Part shown: positions 6,528 through 9,031 of the stretch, one piece after another
How the letters are laid out: each line of letters starts with the position of its first letter
How positions within the stretch are numbered: position 1 is the stretch's first letter
Assembly (NCBI GenBank): GCA_964561115.1
Contig: CAZLOE010000038.1
Span: forward strand, 1 to 9,031
Direction: 5' to 3'
Source of the DNA: CAZBSE01 sp964561115
GTDB lineage: Bacteria; Actinomycetota; Humimicrobiia; Humimicrobiales; Humimicrobiaceae
DNA: 9,031 nt
Translations under genes and position numbers: made by a program
The notes under the pieces: generated by a model
The model's database searches: none
What the model saw: the letters and a program-made list of their open reading frames with translations, nothing else
What the model was told of the DNA's origin: nothing

Positions 6528-7664
6528 TTATCTAACTTTTTTGGCCTCGGTTATGATTTTAATTAATTTTTTAATACTTTTAGTCACTGGCGATCTGGGA
6601 ACATCCAAAATCACAGGAATACCTTTATTAACCGTTATTGGTACTATCCTGTCGCTGGGAATAGCCACATCTATCTTTCTCTGAATAGTCTCTTCAATCT
6701 CTTCTAAAGTAATCCCTACTTTACTGTCGGCACGGTTAAGGACTATCCATATATTTTCCCTGGGGAACTTTAATTGATCCAATAACTGTAAAGCTATCTT
6801 TAAATTTTTTATACTGGGGGTATCTTTACTGGTTATAATGCATAAATAGTCCGTATCTCTAAAAATATTTAATATGTCGTCTGAAAAATAAGACGAAGTA
6901 TCAATTATCACGTAATCACTGATCCTTGATAGGTTATCTAAAATCTTCATAGTGGCGTCTGTATTTATACCGGTGCTCTTAGATATATCTAATGGCGCCG
7001 GAAGCACTTTGATACCAGAGCTGTGAGTAGTCAAAAAACTCTCAAGTACTTTAGGGTCTAATTGTTCAAGCACTGGCATTATGTCATAAATAGAATATTT
7101 CGGGTGAAGATCAAGCATTAAAGCTATATCCCCAAATTGATAATTGGTATCAATAATAGATACCCTTTTTTTGTCTACTGCCATAAGGCCTACTGCTAGA
7201 TTAACAGCAAGAAAAGACTTGCCCACTCCTCCCTTGGTTCCAAAAATAGTTATTCTTTTAGGAGCTGCCTCTTTATTTTCTATACCTGTTTCTACACTGC
7301 TTTCCGATCTTTTAATAGTTTCTTTTATATCATTATAAGAAAAGGGGATTTTAAGAACATCGTACACGTTCAATTGAAGAGCCTTTTTCAACAGGTCGGC
7401 TGACATTTCTCTGACCAATAAGACTATTCTGGTAATATCCAGGCTGTTATAGTAAGTTTTTAAGAGTTGTTCAATATCTTCCAGTTTATACGAAGGACCG
7501 ATCCATACCAGGCAGGGCACTCTCTTTTCAATCAGTACCTTTAAATCATCCAGGCTTGTACTGGTCCGTATAATATCCACATCGGAAAACTTTTCCAATA
7601 GATAACTTATTTTATCTATATTATTTAGTTCTTTATCTATTATAGCTACCGGTGTCTTACTCAT
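6528..7664 (-). CDS. cpaE: CpaE/TadZ: receiver-like domain plus MinD/ParA-type ATPase of the Tad system
   Basis: Places the Tad pilus machinery in the cell, often at a pole (family knowledge). Residues 1-120 look like an atypical response-regulator receiver: the acidic Asp10 and the KIP near 105-107 remain, but the phosphoacceptor Asp expected at the end of strand 3 (CLVWIG, 51-56) is absent, with Gly56 in its place. Such atypical receivers are described for TadZ. From 136 follows a MinD/ParA-like ATPase with deviant Walker A GTKGGVGKS (142-150, signature Lys144 and Lys149), switch-like DTNYQFGDIAL (172-182, QFGD being typical of the family) and IIDTSS (253-258). The usual second acidic residue in the D-x-D segment is Asn174 here. 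ATG at 7664 has a good Shine-Dalgarno (GGAAG, 6 nt). The gap to cpaB is 14 nt. Confidence 0.93.
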   Translation of the reverse strand: MSKTPVAIIDKELNNIDKISYLLEKFSDVDIIRTSTSLDDLKVLIEKRVPCLVWIGPSYKLEDIEQLLKTYYNSLDITRIVLLVREMSADLLKKALQLNVYDVLKIPFSYNDIKETIKRSESSVETGIENKEAAPKRITIFGTKGGVGKSFLAVNLAVGLMAVDKKRVSIIDTNYQFGDIALMLDLHPKYSIYDIMPVLEQLDPKVLESFLTTHSSGIKVLPAPLDISKSTGINTDATMKILDNLSRISDYVIIDTSSYFSDDILNIFRDTDYLCIITSKDTPSIKNLKIALQLLDQLKFPRENIWIVLNRADSKVGITLEEIEETIQRKIDVAIPSDRIVPITVNKGIPVILDVPRSPVTKSIKKLIKIITEAKKVR

Positions 7665-7678
7665 ATCTTACTTCCATA

Positions 7679-8527
7679 TCAATCTAAAAAAATATTGTCT
7701 AAAGTAGCTCCATCTGTTTCCTCTTCTTCAATTCCATCCGTCGGAACCAGAGCAAGCCATACACTTCCCACTTCTTCCGAAAATACAAGTCTTTCCGAAT
7801 CTTCCGGAGTAACAGCCAGAGTCACTGTGTTTATCTCTATAGAACCGGCACTGGTCTCCTGCTGCCCTCCAAATATTCCTCCAGTCCCTGCTGTTTCATC
7901 GGTAGTTGTAATTCTTGTCCCGATATATAAAACTTCTATATTCCATAGAAGAGTCTTAGTGGTATCCTGTTTTACTCCCTCTAAAATTTCTTCGGTACCA
8001 GTATTTACAATCTCTTCTCCCGGCTGCTCTTCTTCAACTGGCGCTAAGCTCTCAAAAGATAATCCCTCTTCAGGGAAGAAAGTGGCAATAATATTGACCC
8101 GATCTCCTACATTGATAAGATTTGAAACCCCAATAATCTCATTAAAAGGTATAGACACAGCTATCATACCGTCGGGTACTATAAATGCCAATCCTATTTC
8201 TTCCGGTCTTATAAACTTGGTGGTAGTTATCTGTTCTCCTTCATTAATAGGAGCCGCTACCACATATCCCTCATATTCATCCAAAGATGTTAAGACTCCT
8301 TCAGCAAGATACACTCTGGGTATACCTTTTGTTTCTATCATCCCGGCTGGGATCAGATCTTCAACTGCAATTTCTTTTGGAATATTCTGAGCTGCAACCA
8401 GTACCTCTATTGTTTCAACTCCTTCTTCAAATGATGCCTTTATGCTATTAATATAGGTAATTACTCCAAATACTGCTCCTGCCGCAATTATTATGGCTAT
8501 AATAACCAATACAATTCTTAATTTCAT
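7679..8527 (-). CDS. cpaB: Flp pilus assembly protein CpaB/RcpC (SAF domain)
   Basis: Membrane-anchored Tad component. In Gram-negative systems it associates with the secretin; in others its role is less clear. The 282 residues comprise an N-terminal membrane anchor (about 4-26), a SAF domain (about 40-104) with VLVAAQNIPKEIAVEDLIP at its start and INEGEQITTTKF at its end, and an RcpC/CpaB C-terminal domain (about 112-262), including the MIAVSIPFNEIIGVSNLINVGDRV-type strand pattern and TLAVTPEDSERLVFS (236-250). An acidic, low-complexity insertion (about 153-190) and an acidic C-terminal tail follow the pattern of an extracytoplasmic protein. ATG at 8527 has a strong Shine-Dalgarno (GAGG, 7 nt). 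It is the first gene after the largest AT-rich gap and probably starts a transcript of its own. Confidence 0.93.
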   Translation of the reverse strand: MKLRIVLVIIAIIIAAGAVFGVITYINSIKASFEEGVETIEVLVAAQNIPKEIAVEDLIPAGMIETKGIPRVYLAEGVLTSLDEYEGYVVAAPINEGEQITTTKFIRPEEIGLAFIVPDGMIAVSIPFNEIIGVSNLINVGDRVNIIATFFPEEGLSFESLAPVEEEQPGEEIVNTGTEEILEGVKQDTTKTLLWNIEVLYIGTRITTTDETAGTGGIFGGQQETSAGSIEINTVTLAVTPEDSERLVFSEEVGSVWLALVPTDGIEEEETDGATLDNIFLD

Positions 8528-8553
8528 ATCACTTCCTCAATCTTTTCTTACAC

Positions 8554-8592
8554 AATTATTATAGAATAATTTTAGTATTACTTCTATTTTAT
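8554..8592 (-). repeat. Imperfect 39-bp direct repeat, copy A (proximal to cpaB)
   Basis: Matches positions 8612-8650 at 34 of 39 bases with no gaps, with unit spacing 58 bp. It is very AT-rich. It contains the TAGAAG-17-TATAAT promoter-like pair on the minus strand. Confidence 0.7.
8558..8586 (-). promoter_or_regulatory. Candidate promoter for cpaB-cpaE-cpaF-tadBC (proximal copy)
   Basis: On the minus strand TAGAAG (8586-8581) is followed after 17 nt by a perfect TATAAT (8563-8558), placing initiation near 8551, about 24 nt before the cpaB ATG with its strong ribosome binding site. The -35 match is weak (3 of 6). The sequence lies within the proximal copy of the 39-bp repeat. Confidence 0.4.
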
Positions 8593-8611
8593 ATTTAATG
8601 TTTTTCTAAAA

Positions 8612-8650
8612 AATTATTATATAATATTTTTAATATTATTTCTATCTTAT
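8612..8650 (-). repeat. Imperfect 39-bp direct repeat, copy B (includes the end of the upstream gene)
   Basis: Partner of copy A. Its first nine bases on the minus strand are the last two codons and TAG stop of the TadG-like gene, and copy A has ATAAAATAG at the equivalent place. This suggests that the gene's tail and its downstream flank were duplicated and then diverged. Confidence 0.7.
8616..8644 (-). promoter_or_regulatory. Candidate promoter for the cpaB operon (distal copy)
   Basis: The same arrangement recurs 58 bp upstream: TAGAAA (8644-8639; 4 of 6 matches to TTGACA), 17 nt, then perfect TATAAT (8621-8616). Its -35 element overlaps the stop codon of the upstream TadG-like gene. Support is the -10 match and the repetition; AT-rich sequence raises the chance rate. 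Confidence 0.35.
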
Positions 8651-9031
8651 AAGTCTGATCGCCTTAATACCCGCCTGTCCGAATGCTTTAATTTCACCGC
8701 TGGTAACAATTACAGCTTGATGTATAAACCTTCCTGCGACCCACGCATTACTGCCATGACCTCCTGTTCCAGTCAGAATAAATGGGGCAAACGCTATTAT
8801 TTCAACTTCTTCCGACCATTTATCATTAGCATGATGTGGAACTTCGATCTCATAAGATACAGGAACAATTACAAACTGCGTGTCATTTTCAGCAAGTTTT
8901 ATTATGCTTTCAACATATGTGACAAGATCATCAAAAGGATCCCAGATACCAACCCTATCTTCAGTTGCATGTGTAGTTTGTGATATATTTATAATTCGGG
9001 CATAAATCGTATCTCCTTCTTCAAGAGGTTC
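8642..9031 (-). CDS. C-terminal part of a probable TadE/TadG-like Tad pilus-associated protein (5' end beyond window)
   Basis: The minus strand is open from the right edge for 129 codons to a TAG at 8644-8642. It contains no internal Met, so only the 3' part of a gene is present. The peptide begins EPLEEGDTIYARI, continues through a TQFVIVPVSY strand and ends with VEIIAFAPFIL, a Gly-rich turn, WVAGRFI and a final AIRLIR. Alternating hydrophobic strands, the AFAPFIL-(Gly-rich)-V-GRFI pattern and the IKAIRLI ending resemble, from memory, the C termini of TadE/TadG-like proteins encoded with Gram-positive-type Tad operons. Position immediately upstream of cpaB agrees. No membrane segment is visible in this part; TadE/G proteins carry theirs at the N terminus. 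The reading frame is certain; the family assignment is inferred. Confidence 0.72.
   Translation of the reverse strand, partial: EPLEEGDTIYARIINISQTTHATEDRVGIWDPFDDLVTYVESIIKLAENDTQFVIVPVSYEIEVPHHANDKWSEEVEIIAFAPFILTGTGGHGSNAWVAGRFIHQAVIVTSGEIKAFGQAGIKAIRLIR

Noticed and set aside
7695..8390. A 231-codon open frame on the plus strand opposite cpaB
   Set aside because: It is Ser/Pro/Ile/Val-rich with no domain, lies wholly opposite the well-supported cpaB, and has the composition expected of an antisense shadow.
8593..8641. A rho-independent terminator after the TadG-like gene
   Set aside because: The inverted repeats here (such as AATATT-AAA-AATATT on the minus strand) are A-T only and would not form a stable hairpin. 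Read-through into cpaB remains possible.
8717..8983. An 88-codon open frame on the plus strand near the right edge
   Set aside because: It is opposite the open minus-strand frame of the TadG-like gene, which has better protein character. The plus-strand product has no recognisable pattern.
1..9031. CRISPR array, insertion sequence, prophage or toxin-antitoxin genes
   Set aside because: No spaced identical repeats, terminal inverted repeats, transposase, integrase or phage motifs were seen. All space except short gaps is taken by recognisable Tad, CoaX, DusB and tRNA genes.

Overview
The window is a compact, low-GC bacterial segment in which every gene I can support lies on the minus strand, so transcription runs from the right end to the left. 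It holds most of a Tad (tight adherence, Flp/type IVc pilus) assembly operon followed by two housekeeping genes and a tRNA. In transcription order: the 3' end of a TadG-like gene (8642-9031, cut by the window edge), cpaB/rcpC (7679-8527), cpaE/tadZ (6528-7664), cpaF/tadA ATPase (5140-6501), a fused secreted von Willebrand A domain plus TadB membrane protein (3089-5053), tadC (2104-3027), type III pantothenate kinase coaX (1314-2093), tRNA-dihydrouridine synthase dusB (163-1299) and the 5' two thirds of tRNA-Pro(CGG) (1-48). Gaps from cpaB to dusB are 10 to 86 nt with no convincing terminator, so one long transcript is plausible.

The Tad genes fit together as one machine. CpaF is the hexameric cytoplasmic ATPase that drives pilus assembly, CpaE/TadZ is a MinD-like polar localisation factor, TadB and TadC are the inner-membrane platform, and CpaB is a membrane-anchored SAF-domain protein of the assembly apparatus. 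The partial upstream gene is probably a pseudopilin-like or envelope TadE/G-type protein. The pilin (flp), prepilin peptidase (tadV/cpaA) and any secretin (rcpA/cpaC) are not in this window. The first two would be expected further upstream. Whether a secretin exists cannot be judged here.

The most unusual feature is that TadB carries a signal peptide and a complete extracytoplasmic vWA domain with intact MIDAS residues. In Proteobacteria a vWA domain is typically found in TadG instead. Other points of note are an imperfect 39-bp direct repeat upstream of cpaB that duplicates a candidate promoter, a short hairpin that hides the ribosome binding site of the vWA-TadB gene, and the housekeeping pair coaX-dusB sitting only 10 nt behind tadC.

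Organism: AT-rich codon use, frequent Ile/Lys, coaX next to dusB (an arrangement I recall from Clostridia and deep Actinobacteriota) and a Tad system of the Gram-positive/environmental type suggest an anaerobic, low-GC, probably monoderm bacterium of a Firmicutes or deep-branching actinobacterial lineage. This assignment is an inference of low confidence. There is no sign of phage, insertion sequence or CRISPR in the window.
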